Part shown: one piece after another, positions 8,091 through 16,993 of the stretch | Numbering within the stretch: the stretch's first letter is position 1 | How the letters are laid out: each line of letters begins with the position of its first letter | Assembly (NCBI GenBank): GCA_902465605.1 | Contig: CABQNT010000013.1 | Coordinates: 1-64,000, forward strand | Direction of reading: 5' to 3' | Length of the DNA stretch: 64,000 nucleotides | Origin: Prevotella sp902465605 | GTDB lineage: Bacteria > Bacteroidota > Bacteroidia > Bacteroidales > Bacteroidaceae | Notes under the pieces: generated by a model | What the model was told of the DNA's origin: nothing | What the model saw: the letters and a program-made list of their open reading frames with translations, nothing else | Database searches by the model: none | Translations under genes and position numbers: made by a program

Positions 8091-8564
8091 ATGAAGTTAA
8101 AAGAAGATAGAATAGAAACCATCAAAATGCTCATTTCGAGCAAGGAGATAGGCAGTCAGAAAGAGCTGCTCGACGAACTGAAAAAAGAAGGTTTCGAGCT
8201 GACACAGGCCACCTTGAGTCGTGACCTGAAGCAGCTGAAGGTTGCCAAAGCGGCCAGCATGAATGGCAAATACGTGTACGTTCTGCCCAACGAAACCATG
8301 TATCGCCGGGTGCACAATCCTGCCTCGGCACGAGAAATGATGCGCACGCCGGGGTTCCTGTCCATCAATTTCTCTGGCAACATCGGCGTGATCAAAACCC
8401 GTCCGGGCTACGCCAGCAGCATCGCATACAACTTGGACAACAGCGACATCCCGGAAATACTGGGGACCATCGCTGGCGACGATACCATCTTCATCGTCGT
8501 TAAGGCTGGAGTGAGCGAACACGAGATAACAGACATACTCAACGATCTGCTGTTGAATATGTAA
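8091..8564 (+). CDS. argR: Arginine repressor ArgR
   Basis: A 157-residue ArgR/AhrC homologue of normal length. The N-terminal winged helix spans about residues 1-75 (IGSQKELLDELKKEGFELTQATLSRDLKQL, the recognition helix with SRDL), and the C-terminal oligomerisation and arginine-binding domain contains GTIAGDDTIFIV, where the paired Asp residues contact arginine. As a hexamer it represses arginine biosynthesis genes with arginine as co-repressor. No arg gene is next to it here; the following gene, 88 nt downstream on the same strand, encodes a PspC-domain protein. Confidence 0.95.
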   Translation: MKLKEDRIETIKMLISSKEIGSQKELLDELKKEGFELTQATLSRDLKQLKVAKAASMNGKYVYVLPNETMYRRVHNPASAREMMRTPGFLSINFSGNIGVIKTRPGYASSIAYNLDNSDIPEILGTIAGDDTIFIVVKAGVSEHEITDILNDLLLNM

Positions 8565-8652
8565 TGAAAAATAAACGCATGGCGGGAAAGCATGCAACTT
8601 TTCTGGCCTCGGCAACGTCTAACATACAAGTAAAAACAAAAGGAAAAATGTC

Positions 8653-8835
8653 ATGAAGAAGAAATTAACCTTATCCAGCAACAAGATGATCGGAGGAGTT
8701 TGCGGCGGCCTGGCCGAGTATTTTGATTTAGACCCTACCCTCTTCCGTGTGCTCTATGCCGTAGCAACGGTGTTCACCGCTTTCAGCGGACTGATACTTT
8801 ACCTCGTTTTGTGGATGATTATCCCCAAGAAATAA
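8653..8835 (+). CDS. PspC-domain small membrane protein
   Basis: A 60-residue protein that is essentially a single PspC domain: KKLTLSSNKMIGGVCGGLAEYFDLDPTLFRVLYAV followed by one hydrophobic segment ending WMIIPKK. PspC-family proteins are inner-membrane proteins linked to envelope stress in proteobacteria; stand-alone short versions are common in Bacteroidales with no assigned role. Start chosen because the PspC motif begins a few residues in. Confidence 0.9.
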   Translation: MKKKLTLSSNKMIGGVCGGLAEYFDLDPTLFRVLYAVATVFTAFSGLILYLVLWMIIPKK

Positions 8836-9016
8836 CCGGTAACGAGAGTTGTTTCATGGCACACATGGCTTCACGGGATGCGATTTTACCTGCGTCCCGC
8901 GCATGCCTTAGTGTGTATGCCAGAGCGAGCTGAAATCCCATAACGCCCATACGCAGGCTGGGAAAGACGTACAAGCCCCATGACGATGGCAACCGATTGA
9001 TGGCCAAAACTTACAG

Positions 9017-9054
9017 AAAAGCTGCACGGAAGTACTGATTGCGTGCAGCTTTTT
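9017..9054. terminator. Intrinsic terminator after argR/pspC region
   Basis: AAAAGCTGCACG at 9017-9028 pairs with CGTGCAGCTTTT ending at 9053, followed by a T run. The A tract on the other side makes it potentially bidirectional. The gap 8836-9408 also holds a promoter at 9105-9129 and otherwise no gene. Confidence 0.8.
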
Positions 9055-9104
9055 ATTGTATCCATCCGGCCGTTTTACGTTAAATGATGAAAATAAATAA
9101 CCGA

Positions 9105-9129
9105 TTGTAACATATTTTTCGTAATTTTG
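9105..9129 (+). promoter_or_regulatory. Promoter candidate for the BCCT gene
   Basis: TTG at 9105-9107 and TAATTTTG at 9122-9129 resemble the Bacteroidetes promoter, though the 14-nt spacing is short. If used, it gives a 5' leader of about 270 nt before the transporter, containing small hairpins such as GTAGG/CCTAC near 9255-9270. Confidence 0.4.
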
Positions 9130-9408
9130 TACGCAGAAAGTTCGCCGTCGTTCATCCGTCGCGCAAGCTTTCTGTGAAGTAATATACGCTGTTTTAGTCT
9201 GCAAAATCATCTGATGCACTCGCTAAAATAGCTTATTTTATGCTCGTGACCGTAGGTTTTTCCTACAAAGATGTCACAATTATCCATGAAGTACTGTAGG
9301 GTGCAACTCATCCTGGTATCTGTCTCTGGGCGTTTGTTTGACTCAGTGACAAATGTAACATGTGCTTCCAAGACAGTTTGCCGCGAGGCTTAAACAGAAA
9401 TAAAAACA

Positions 9409-11421
9409 ATGGAAAGACAAAAAACATTTAAATTCAAGACAGCTTTTGATCGCAAAGTAGCCATTCCTGGTTTGTCAGTATTAATTCTCCTATCTATTTA
9501 TTGCGGGCTTTTTCCTACCCAAGCCGAATCCGTGTTGACCACGGTTCAGACCTACGTTTATCAAAACATGAGTTGGGTTTACGTGTTGCTAATCACCTTC
9601 TTCATGGTGTTTCTGGTGCTTTTGGCGTGCAACAAGGCTGGCAACATCCGATTGGGCGCAGACAATTCGGAACCACAATATGGCTTTTTCTCCTGGATTT
9701 CGATGCTTTTTGCGGCCGGCATGGGCATTGGATTGATGTATTATGGCGTGGCCGAACCGATGACTCATTATGTAGCACCAGCGTTGGCCGACTCTGCGAT
9801 TCCGGCAAAAGAGGCCCAATTACACACTTTTTTCCACTGGGGGCTGCACGCTTGGGGTGTTTATGCCATCGTGGGTCTGTTGCTGGCCTATTTCTCTTAT
9901 CGTTATAAATTGCCCTTGGCCATTCGCAGTGGTTTATATCCCTTGTTGAAAGATAGAATCAATGGCCCCGTAGGCGATGTCGTGGATATCTTCGCTTTGG
10001 TGAGTACCTTCTTCGGTATTGCCACCTCTTTAGGCTTGGGAGCCATGCAGCTCAACGCCGGACTGAGTTATTTGGGACTGGTAGAAGAACAGAGCTTTAC
10101 CTGGCAAGTTGCATTGGTCATCGCGGTGACCAGCATAGCCATTTGCTCTACAATGTTGGGTATGAACAAAGGCGTGAAGCGATTGAGCGAGCTTAATTTA
10201 GCGTTAGCGGTATTGCTGCTGATCTTTGTCCTGGCACTGGGTCCCACCATCTTCTTGTTGAGCGCATTCAGTGAAGGTGTTGGGCATTATTTCAGCCAGT
10301 TTGTCAACCTCACCTTCAACACGTTTGCCTTTGAACCACAACGCCAACAGTGGTTCACCGACTGGACAGTGATGTTCTGGGCGTGGTGGATTTCCTGGTC
10401 GCCTTTCGTAGGTTTGTTTATTGCTCGCATCTCGAAAGGGCGCACCATTCGTGAATATATCCTGGGCGTGTTGCTGGTTCCGTCCTTACTTATCTTTGTG
10501 TGGATGACGGTTTTTGGCAACGGAGCCATCTGGTTTGACCAAAATACCGCAAACGGAGCGTTGTCTGCTCTGGCCAATTATCCTGACGTACTGCTGTTCA
10601 AGTTCCTGGAACAGTTCCCCATGTCTCAATTTCTTTGTGGACTGGCTCTTATGATGATTGCCGTGTTCTTTGTGACATCCTGTGATTCTGGCATTCTGGT
10701 AATGAACAGCATTTCCACCAAGAACAGGCCCAATTCGCCCCGTTGGCAGAACGTATTCTGGGGTGCCCTGCTCTGCTTACTATCCTTGTTGCTGTTGCGC
10801 ACGGGTGGTTTGAAGGCTTTACAAACCATGACCTTAATCTCGGCCCTACCTTTTGGCATTGTCATCGCCCTGTTGTGCTTCTGCTTGGTCAAGGCTTTGA
10901 GGCTGGACAACCTGTATCACTCGACGAAACTTCCCTATGGTAGTCGCAATTGGGACGGAGAACATTGGGAGCAACGATTGAATCAAATCTTGACCTACTC
11001 GCAGAAAAAAGATGTTAAACGGTTCATGGCCGAGAAGGTTCGGCCAGCCTTTGAAGATATTCTTGCGGCATTGGAGCCGAAAGGAATCCATGCCGAGATA
11101 CGCGGCGAGCAGGAGGGCAAGATGAGAATTGAACTGATGATTCCGCACAACAAGATGAATAATTTCGTTTATGGAGTGATGCCCGAGCGACAAAGCATCT
11201 CCGACTACTTCATCGATGACGAGAACACGCCCAACATTGACACGATTGACCTGTACGTGCCAGTAACTTATTACAATGATGGTAGGCGCGGCAATGACAT
11301 TCAATACCTAACGAAGGAAGAAATCATCGCAGATGTACTGCGCGAATACGAACGATTCAGCAGCATCATCCGCAACGAACAGAATGAACTATTGGTGATA
11401 GACCGCGACCATTTGAAGTAA
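9409..11421 (+). CDS. BCCT family betaine/choline/carnitine transporter
   Basis: A 670-residue secondary transporter with twelve predicted membrane segments over about residues 15-505. Family motifs include GMGIGLMYYGVAEPMTHY in the third segment region and the Trp-rich FWAWWISWSPFVGLFIARISKGRTIREYI, where aromatic residues bind quaternary ammonium substrates. BCCT proteins import betaine, choline or carnitine, usually with Na+ or H+. The roughly 165-residue C-terminal cytoplasmic extension (from about KALRLDNLYHS) is typical of the long BCCT subgroup in which the tail senses osmotic stress. The gene is monocistronic, with a terminator after it. The exact substrate cannot be assigned. Confidence 0.93.
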   Translation: MERQKTFKFKTAFDRKVAIPGLSVLILLSIYCGLFPTQAESVLTTVQTYVYQNMSWVYVLLITFFMVFLVLLACNKAGNIRLGADNSEPQYGFFSWISMLFAAGMGIGLMYYGVAEPMTHYVAPALADSAIPAKEAQLHTFFHWGLHAWGVYAIVGLLLAYFSYRYKLPLAIRSGLYPLLKDRINGPVGDVVDIFALVSTFFGIATSLGLGAMQLNAGLSYLGLVEEQSFTWQVALVIAVTSIAICSTMLGMNKGVKRLSELNLALAVLLLIFVLALGPTIFLLSAFSEGVGHYFSQFVNLTFNTFAFEPQRQQWFTDWTVMFWAWWISWSPFVGLFIARISKGRTIREYILGVLLVPSLLIFVWMTVFGNGAIWFDQNTANGALSALANYPDVLLFKFLEQFPMSQFLCGLALMMIAVFFVTSCDSGILVMNSISTKNRPNSPRWQNVFWGALLCLLSLLLLRTGGLKALQTMTLISALPFGIVIALLCFCLVKALRLDNLYHSTKLPYGSRNWDGEHWEQRLNQILTYSQKKDVKRFMAEKVRPAFEDILAALEPKGIHAEIRGEQEGKMRIELMIPHNKMNNFVYGVMPERQSISDYFIDDENTPNIDTIDLYVPVTYYNDGRRGNDIQYLTKEEIIADVLREYERFSSIIRNEQNELLVIDRDHLK

Positions 11422-11496
11422 TCACTCAAGGCTTGCACCGAACGCATTTCCATGCAACGGCGCACCAACAGGTCGACAAACGGCATTGAACTAACT

Positions 11497-11527
11497 TAAA
11501 AAGGGTACCACGGAGGTGCCCTTTTTT
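11497..11527 (+). terminator. Intrinsic terminator after the BCCT gene
   Basis: AAAGGGTACC and GGTGCCCTTT form a stem with one G-U pair and a 5-nt loop, followed by a T tract. Confidence 0.85.
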
Positions 11528-11640
11528 GTTTTTTCTAAAAATAAACTTCCTATTCGGAATTTTTTATCTACATTTGTAACGTATTGATGAAGGGGACAAC
11601 ATGAGGATGTTATCCCCGTCATTCATAAGAAGTACGAACC

Positions 11641-12423
11641 ATGATGAGTGATTTGCTTTTGATATTAGCCATGCCCCTCGCAGGAACTGTGTTGGGCGCA
11701 TCGTTTGTTTTCTTCATGAAGGACCAAATGTCAGCAGTGGTTCAAAAAGCATTGCTGGGCTTTGCGTCGGGCGTCATGGTGGCTGCCTCGATTTGGTCGC
11801 TGCTCATTCCCAGCATGGAACAATGGGCCGATATGGGCAAGTGGCAGGTATTGCCGGCTGCGGTAGGCTTTGCGATAGGCATCGGATTCTTGTTGCTGCT
11901 CGACCATATCACGCCCCACTTGCACCTGGGAAGCACCGAACCCGAAGGGCCACGGGCGCATTTAAGTCGCACCACCATGCTCATCTTAGCCGTCACGATA
12001 CACAACTTCCCCGAAGGAATGGCCGTGGGCGTGGTGGTTGCCGGTATGCTGCAAGGTGACGTAGGCATATCCGTGGGTGCTGCCATGACACTGTCACTGG
12101 GCATTGCCATCCAGAACATTCCGGAAGGAGCCATCATATCCATGCCCCTGAAATCTGAAGGTAAAAGCAAATGGCGCTCGTTTACCATGGGCGCACTCAG
12201 CGGAGTGGTTGAACCGATAGGCTCGGTCTTGGTCATTTTATTGGCCGCCTTGCTCACGCCCACGCTGCCTTTCATGCTGTCGTTTGCCGCTGGTGCCATG
12301 CTCTACGTTGTGATAGAAGAGTTGATACCCGAGGCTTCACAGGGCGAGCACAGTGACTGGAGCACCATCGGCTTTGCCATTGGCTTTCTCATCATGATGA
12401 CACTGGATGTGGTGCTGGGCTAA
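11641..12423 (+). CDS. ZIP family divalent metal transporter (GufA-type)
   Basis: A 260-residue membrane protein with about eight hydrophobic segments. The two ZIP metal-site motifs are present: HNFPEGMAVGV (segment four) and IQNIPEGAIISMPL (segment five). ZIP transporters move Zn2+ and related divalent cations into the cytoplasm; the GufA subgroup has this length and these paired motifs. A possible -7 box, TACATTTG, sits at 11569-11576. It is flanked by its own terminator-separated neighbours, so it is likely monocistronic. Confidence 0.92.
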   Translation: MMSDLLLILAMPLAGTVLGASFVFFMKDQMSAVVQKALLGFASGVMVAASIWSLLIPSMEQWADMGKWQVLPAAVGFAIGIGFLLLLDHITPHLHLGSTEPEGPRAHLSRTTMLILAVTIHNFPEGMAVGVVVAGMLQGDVGISVGAAMTLSLGIAIQNIPEGAIISMPLKSEGKSKWRSFTMGALSGVVEPIGSVLVILLAALLTPTLPFMLSFAAGAMLYVVIEELIPEASQGEHSDWSTIGFAIGFLIMMTLDVVLG

Positions 12424-12477
12424 AATTTACTTTGAACTTTGAACATTGAACATTGAACTTTATAAAAACAAGCCAAG

Positions 12478-12525
12478 CTAACTACTCCCCTCCCTTTCGG
12501 GGAGGGGCAGGGGGAGAGGCTTTTA
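12478..12525. repeat. Dispersed GC-rich hairpin repeat (one copy)
   Basis: CTAACTACTCCCCTCCCTTTC and the following G-rich part form a hairpin (CCCCTCCC/GGGGAGGGG). The same unit, in reverse orientation, is repeated between ackA and pta at 41.3-41.6 kb. Here it lies just upstream of the sufT start, preceded by a 7-bp run GAACATT/GAACTTT. Confidence 0.85.
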
Positions 12526-12536
12526 ATTATCAACTC

Positions 12537-12857
12537 ATGACTCTTCAAGAAAAAACAATATTAGAAGAACGAATCGTGGATGTACTCAAAACAGTGTACG
12601 ACCCGGAGATACCAGTCAACATCTTCGACCTCGGCATGATTTACAAGGTGGACGTGCAAGACGACCATACGGTAGAGATGGACATGACCTTCACCGCACC
12701 CAACTGCCCTGCGGCCGACTTCATCCTGGAGGATGTGAGAAGCAAGGTGGAAAGCCTCGAAGGCATCAAGGCCTGTAACGTGAACCTGGTCTTCGAACCA
12801 GCATGGGACCAGAGCATGATGAGCGAGGAGGCAAGGGTTGAATTAGGATTTGACTAA
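12537..12857 (+). CDS. sufT: SufT-type Fe-S assembly factor (MIP18/DUF59 family)
   Basis: A 106-residue MIP18/DUF59-family protein. Key signature: DPEIPVNIFDLGMIYKVDV near the N-terminus and FTAPNCPAADFILEDV with the conserved Cys. Such proteins help Fe-S cluster maturation or transfer. I start at the ATG at 12537 (MTLQEKTI) because the longer frame upstream is read from the dispersed GC-rich repeat. It is unlinked to the sufBCD/sufS cluster 40 kb away. Confidence 0.88.
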   Translation: MTLQEKTILEERIVDVLKTVYDPEIPVNIFDLGMIYKVDVQDDHTVEMDMTFTAPNCPAADFILEDVRSKVESLEGIKACNVNLVFEPAWDQSMMSEEARVELGFD

Positions 12858-13027
12858 AGAATGGCAATGCCTCCCGCTTAAAGTCCTCCATCCATAGAAA
12901 GGAGGAGCGAGGAGACAGGTTGGATAGTCACATTCCTGCAAAGCTTGCCATGAAGGTGACAGGTCAAAGTAAACCAATCACGCAGTGACACCCCAAAAAG
13001 TTCAAAGAAAATAATTCCAAACTGAAT

Positions 13028-13792
13028 ATGAAAAACGTCTATTTCCTTTCTGATGCACATCTTGGCTCGTGGGCCATCCAACACCAACGAACACAAGAAA
13101 GACGACTGGTACGCTTCCTGGACAGTATCAAGGAAAAGGCATCGGCCATCTATCTGCTGGGTGACATGTTTGACTTTTGGAACGAATACCGATATGTCGT
13201 GCCGAAAGGATATACGCGCTTCTTGGGCAAGATTAGCGAACTAACCGACATGGGCGTGGAGGTTCATTACTTCGTTGGCAACCATGACCTGTGGACCTAC
13301 GGCTACCTGGAACGAGAATGCGGTGTGATTGTCCACCGAAAACCCTTGACAACAGAAATCGGCGACAAGGTGTTCTTTTTGGCACACGGTGACGGATTGG
13401 GCGATCCCGACCATCGTTTCAAGCTGTTGCGCAAGATTTTTCACAACCCTACCTGTCAGCGTTTGTTCAATGCCATCCATCCGCGGTGGGGCATGTGGCT
13501 CGGACTAACCTGGGCAAAGCACAGTCGTTTGAAGCGAGCCGATGGTAAAGAGACGCCTTATCTTGGAGAAGACAAGGAATACCTGGTGCAGTTTACCCAC
13601 GAATACATGAAGACGCATGCCGACGTAGACTATTTTATCTACGGACACCGACACATTGAACTCGACCTGACGCTGAGTCGCAAGGCGCGCATGTTAGTCC
13701 TGGGCGACTGGATATGGCAGTTTACCTATGCCGTCTTTGATGGTGAACACATGTTCATGGAACAATATATTGAAGGCGAAAGCAAACCATAA
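13028..13792 (+). CDS. UDP-2,3-diacylglucosamine diphosphatase (LpxH-like)
   Basis: A 254-residue calcineurin-like metallophosphoesterase. Metal ligands are visible in order: FLSDAHLGS, LLGDMFDFWNEY, VGNHDLWTYG, AHGDGLGDPDH and YGHRHIEL. The FDFW and HGDGLGDPD forms are typical of LpxH, which hydrolyses UDP-2,3-diacylglucosamine to lipid X in lipid A synthesis at the inner face of the membrane. It precedes an SGNH hydrolase by 17 nt and may be co-transcribed with it. Some Bacteroidales have several such phosphoesterases, so paralogue function is possible. Confidence 0.85.
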   Translation: MKNVYFLSDAHLGSWAIQHQRTQERRLVRFLDSIKEKASAIYLLGDMFDFWNEYRYVVPKGYTRFLGKISELTDMGVEVHYFVGNHDLWTYGYLERECGVIVHRKPLTTEIGDKVFFLAHGDGLGDPDHRFKLLRKIFHNPTCQRLFNAIHPRWGMWLGLTWAKHSRLKRADGKETPYLGEDKEYLVQFTHEYMKTHADVDYFIYGHRHIELDLTLSRKARMLVLGDWIWQFTYAVFDGEHMFMEQYIEGESKP

Positions 13793-13809
13793 ATACAAAT
13801 AATACATCA

Positions 13810-14505
13810 ATGAAGACTAAATTTCTAAGCATGGTTCTCTTCTCATCCATGTTATTTTCGGCGAGCCAAGCAGTGGCTCAGCATCACGAATTCGCGAACT
13901 ATAAACGATATGCACAAGACAACGCCCGACTGGGAAAGCCGACCAAAGGCGAAAAACGCATTGTGTTCATGGGCAACTCCATCACGGAAGGATGGGTCAA
14001 CCAGCACCCCGACTTCTTCAAAAAGCATGGCTATATCGGCCGAGGCATCAGCGGACAAACTTCCTTCCAATTCCTCTTGCGTTTTCGCGAGGACGTCATC
14101 AAGCTGCAACCCAAGGTGGTTGTCCTCAATTATGGAACCAATGACATCGCTGAAAACACAGGGGCTTACAACGAAGAACTGACCTATGGCAACATCATCT
14201 CGATGGTGGAGATGGCTCGCTGTCACAATATCAAGGTTATCTTAGCCTCTTGCCTCCCTGCTCGCAACTTCGGTTGGCGGCCCGAAATCAAAGACGGAAT
14301 GCAGAAAATTCGCAGTCTTAACGCACGAGTAAAGGCGTACGCCAAAGCCAACAACATACCGTATGTAGACTATTTTACGGCCCTGCTTGCCAAAGATGGC
14401 AACGGCATGGACAGCCAATACACACCCGAGACCGTACATCCCAACCTTGCTGGCTATGCGGTGATGGAGAAACTGATAGTGCCCGTGGTTGAAAAACTGC
14501 GCTAA
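13810..14505 (+). CDS. Secreted SGNH/GDSL-family hydrolase
   Basis: A 231-residue precursor with a signal peptide (about residues 1-23, ending AVAQ). SGNH blocks: block I FMGNSITEGW (nucleophile Ser), block II GRGISGQTS (Gly), block III NYGTNDIAEN (Asn), and block V ETVHPNLAGY with the catalytic His. This GDSL group in Bacteroidales includes carbohydrate and lipid esterases or acetyl-hydrolases acting in the periplasm. Its TAA overlaps the ATG of the next gene, an anaerobic sulfatase-maturase-type enzyme, so the two are translationally coupled. Confidence 0.88.
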   Translation: MKTKFLSMVLFSSMLFSASQAVAQHHEFANYKRYAQDNARLGKPTKGEKRIVFMGNSITEGWVNQHPDFFKKHGYIGRGISGQTSFQFLLRFREDVIKLQPKVVVLNYGTNDIAENTGAYNEELTYGNIISMVEMARCHNIKVILASCLPARNFGWRPEIKDGMQKIRSLNARVKAYAKANNIPYVDYFTALLAKDGNGMDSQYTPETVHPNLAGYAVMEKLIVPVVEKLR

Positions 14506-15731
14506 TGGCCGTCGCCTCACCCTTCTCGCGCCCACTCTATGTGATGACAAAGCCAGCGGGTGCGTCATGCAACCTGGCTTGTGAGTATTGTTATTACTTA
14601 GAGAAGTTGCAGCTGTATCGCCACGACGCACGGCACGTCATGAGCGATGAAATGCTCGAACGCTTTGTCAAGCAATACATTGAGAGCCAAACCATGCAGC
14701 AGGTTCTTTTCTGCTGGCATGGCGGAGAAACGCTCATGCGCCCCCTATCGTTTTATGAAAAGGTGGTCAGATTGCAGCGTCAGTACGCGCAGGGCAGGCA
14801 GATAGACAACGTCATACAGACCAACGGGACGATGATTGACGACCGCTGGGCCCAATTTTTTCATGACCAGGGTTGGCTGGTGGGCGTTTCCATCGATGGT
14901 CCTGAAGAGTTTCACGATGAGTACCGGCGCAACAAAGCCGGCCGACCTTCATGGCGTCAGGTGATGAAAGGCATCAACTGCCTGAACAAACATCAAGTAG
15001 AATGGAACGCCATGGCCGTGGTCAACGACTTCAATGCCGACTATCCACTCGATTTCTATCAATTCTTCAAGGACATAGGTTGCCACTACCTGCAATTCAC
15101 ACCAATCGTCGAACGAATATCCCCCCATGCCGACGGTCGGCATCTGGCATCCATGGCTGATGACGCGCAAGCAGAGTTGGCTGACTTCTCGGTTACGCCC
15201 GAGCAGTGGGGACACTTTCTTTGCACTGTTTTCGACCAATGGGTACGCAACGATGTGGGTTCTACTTTCGTGCAGTTGTTTGACACCACCTTGGCCAACT
15301 GGATGGGCATGGAGGGCAGCTTGTGCACCATGGCCAGAGAATGTGGGCATGCCGGCGTGATGGAATACAATGGTGACGTGTATTCGTGCGACCACTTTGT
15401 ATTTCCCGAGTACAAACTTGGCAACATTCGCGACAATACGTTGACAGAGATGATGTACAGTGAGCGTCAACGAGCCTTTGGACAAAATAAATACCGCTCT
15501 TTGCCACAGCAGTGCAAAAGCTGTCACTACCTCTTCGCCTGTCACGGTGAATGTCCCAAAAACCGATTCTCCGAAACGGCACAGGGTGAGCCTGGATTGA
15601 ATTATCTGTGCCAAGGTTACTACCGTTTCTTTGAACATGTGGCCCCTTACATGGATTTCATGAAGCGCGAACTCACTGCTCACCGTCCGCCATCCAACGT
15701 CATGGATGTCATCAAGAAAGGCCTATTATAA
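14505..15731 (+). CDS. Anaerobic sulfatase-maturating-type radical SAM/SPASM enzyme
   Basis: A 408-residue radical SAM protein. The AdoMet-binding cluster motif is CNLACEYCYY near residue 24. The SPASM region supplies further cysteines: SLCTMARECGHAG, YSCDHFVFPEYKLGNI and QCKSCHYLFACHGECPKNRF. These match anaerobic sulfatase-maturating enzymes, which oxidise an active-site Cys or Ser of sulfatases to formylglycine. The gene overlaps the upstream SGNH hydrolase by one base (TAATG). No sulfatase gene lies in this window, so its client would be encoded elsewhere, or it modifies another protein. Confidence 0.9.
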   Translation: MAVASPFSRPLYVMTKPAGASCNLACEYCYYLEKLQLYRHDARHVMSDEMLERFVKQYIESQTMQQVLFCWHGGETLMRPLSFYEKVVRLQRQYAQGRQIDNVIQTNGTMIDDRWAQFFHDQGWLVGVSIDGPEEFHDEYRRNKAGRPSWRQVMKGINCLNKHQVEWNAMAVVNDFNADYPLDFYQFFKDIGCHYLQFTPIVERISPHADGRHLASMADDAQAELADFSVTPEQWGHFLCTVFDQWVRNDVGSTFVQLFDTTLANWMGMEGSLCTMARECGHAGVMEYNGDVYSCDHFVFPEYKLGNIRDNTLTEMMYSERQRAFGQNKYRSLPQQCKSCHYLFACHGECPKNRFSETAQGEPGLNYLCQGYYRFFEHVAPYMDFMKRELTAHRPPSNVMDVIKKGLL

Positions 15732-15800
15732 GAGCATACAGCAAGTCACTACCCTTTTATAACTATTCTGTGGCAGAAAACACCTTATCGTTTTCTCCTC

Positions 15801-15980
15801 TCATGTGAGAAAGAACACCTGTGCGTCGGGTGCCTCGCAGGCCGCTTTGATCTTCGCCTTGGCGCGATTGCTCCATGCATCAAAGCCATAAGTGAGCGAC
15901 TGCTGGTCGTTTATTTCAAACAAATGGCACAACACTTGTGGGTGTGCGCCATTATTATAATCACATTCAAAACTGATCAC
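15801..15980 (-). pseudogene. N-terminal stub of L-threonine aldolase (ltaE)
   Basis: Starting at GTG 15980, the frame reads VISFECDYNNGAHPQVLCHL, then YGFDAWSNRAKAKIKAACEA and PDAQVFFLT before a TGA at 15801. This matches the first 57-60 residues of PLP-dependent low-specificity L-threonine aldolases, which continue with GGTQTN; that motif and the rest of the roughly 340-residue enzyme are missing. The start lies 20 nt after the tdh stop on the same strand, as in an operon. The break at FFLT is sharp, suggesting deletion rather than gradual decay. Confidence 0.75.
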
Positions 15981-15999
15981 GTGAGGCCCTTCTTGCGGG

Positions 16000-16956
16000 T
16001 TATTTGTTGAGTTTGATGGCCAATTTCTCCAGCATGTCCTTGGTCATGCTTTCCAAATCATAGGTTGGGTTCCATCCCCATTCAGCACGGGCGCAACTGT
16101 CATCCATCCTATCGGGCCAGCTTTCAGCAATGCTTTGCTTCAGTGGATCCACGTCATACACCATCTCAAACTCGGGCTTTTGCTCCTTGATGGCCGCATA
16201 AATCTCCTCTGGGTCGAAGCTCATCGACGCGATATTGAATGCGTTGCGGTGTATCAACTTGTCTGGATTGGCCTCCATGAGCATGATGGCAGCCTTCAAC
16301 GTATCGGGCATGTAGATCATGTCCATCTTGGTACCGGCCTTGATGGGACAAACAAAGCGGTCACCACGCACGGCATTGTAATAGATGTCGACGGCATAGT
16401 CGGTGGTACCACCACCAGGAGGAGTGACGTACGAGATTACGCCCGGGAACCTTACCGCACGCGTGTCTACGCCATACTTATGAAAATAGTAATCGCTGAG
16501 CAGCTCAGTGGTCACCTTTGAAACGCCATAGATGGTCTGTGGCCGCTGAATGGTGTCTTGAGGCGTCATGTCATGCGGTGTGGTAGGACCGAACGAACCA
16601 ATCGAACTGGGGGTGAACACGGCACAATGATTCTCGCGCGCCACCTCCAAAATGTTCCATAGGCCATCAATGCCAATCTTCCAAGCCAGCCTTGGTTTCG
16701 ACTCTGCCACCACAGAGAGCAGGGCGGCGAGGTTATAGATGGTGTCAATGTGATAATCTTTAACCACCTTCGCAATGAGTTCCGCGTTCGTGACATCAGC
16801 CACGGCCGACGGTCCACTCTCCTTTAGTTCACCGGTAGGCTCTGCTCCGATGATGTATCCAGCCACAACATGACTGTTACCATACTGTTTTCGTAGTTCT
16901 CTGGTCAGCTCCGAACCAATCTGTCCGGTCGACCCAATAACCAAAATGTTCTTCAT
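16000..16956 (-). CDS. tdh: L-threonine 3-dehydrogenase, SDR type
   Basis: A 318-residue extended short-chain dehydrogenase. The NAD-binding motif is GSTGQIG (residues 8-14) and the catalytic YGVSK follows a Ser-containing TPSSIGSFG. The segment YVTPPGGGTTDYAVDIYY is characteristic of the SDR-type threonine dehydrogenase first described in cold-adapted flavobacteria, which oxidises L-threonine to 2-amino-3-oxobutyrate. Its partner kbl lies divergently 567 bp away, and an ltaE stub follows it, so the locus is devoted to threonine breakdown. Expression probably starts from the 66-bp repeat region just upstream. Confidence 0.92.
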   Translation of the reverse strand: MKNILVIGSTGQIGSELTRELRKQYGNSHVVAGYIIGAEPTGELKESGPSAVADVTNAELIAKVVKDYHIDTIYNLAALLSVVAESKPRLAWKIGIDGLWNILEVARENHCAVFTPSSIGSFGPTTPHDMTPQDTIQRPQTIYGVSKVTTELLSDYYFHKYGVDTRAVRFPGVISYVTPPGGGTTDYAVDIYYNAVRGDRFVCPIKAGTKMDMIYMPDTLKAAIMLMEANPDKLIHRNAFNIASMSFDPEEIYAAIKEQKPEFEMVYDVDPLKQSIAESWPDRMDDSCARAEWGWNPTYDLESMTKDMLEKLAIKLNK

Positions 16957-16993
16957 TATTCTTGATGTGTTTTAACCCTTAGTAGACGATTTA

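Noticed and set aside
9130..9408. Riboswitch in the long leader of the BCCT gene
   Set aside because: Only small hairpins are visible, no conserved core of a known riboswitch class, and the promoter spacing is poor.
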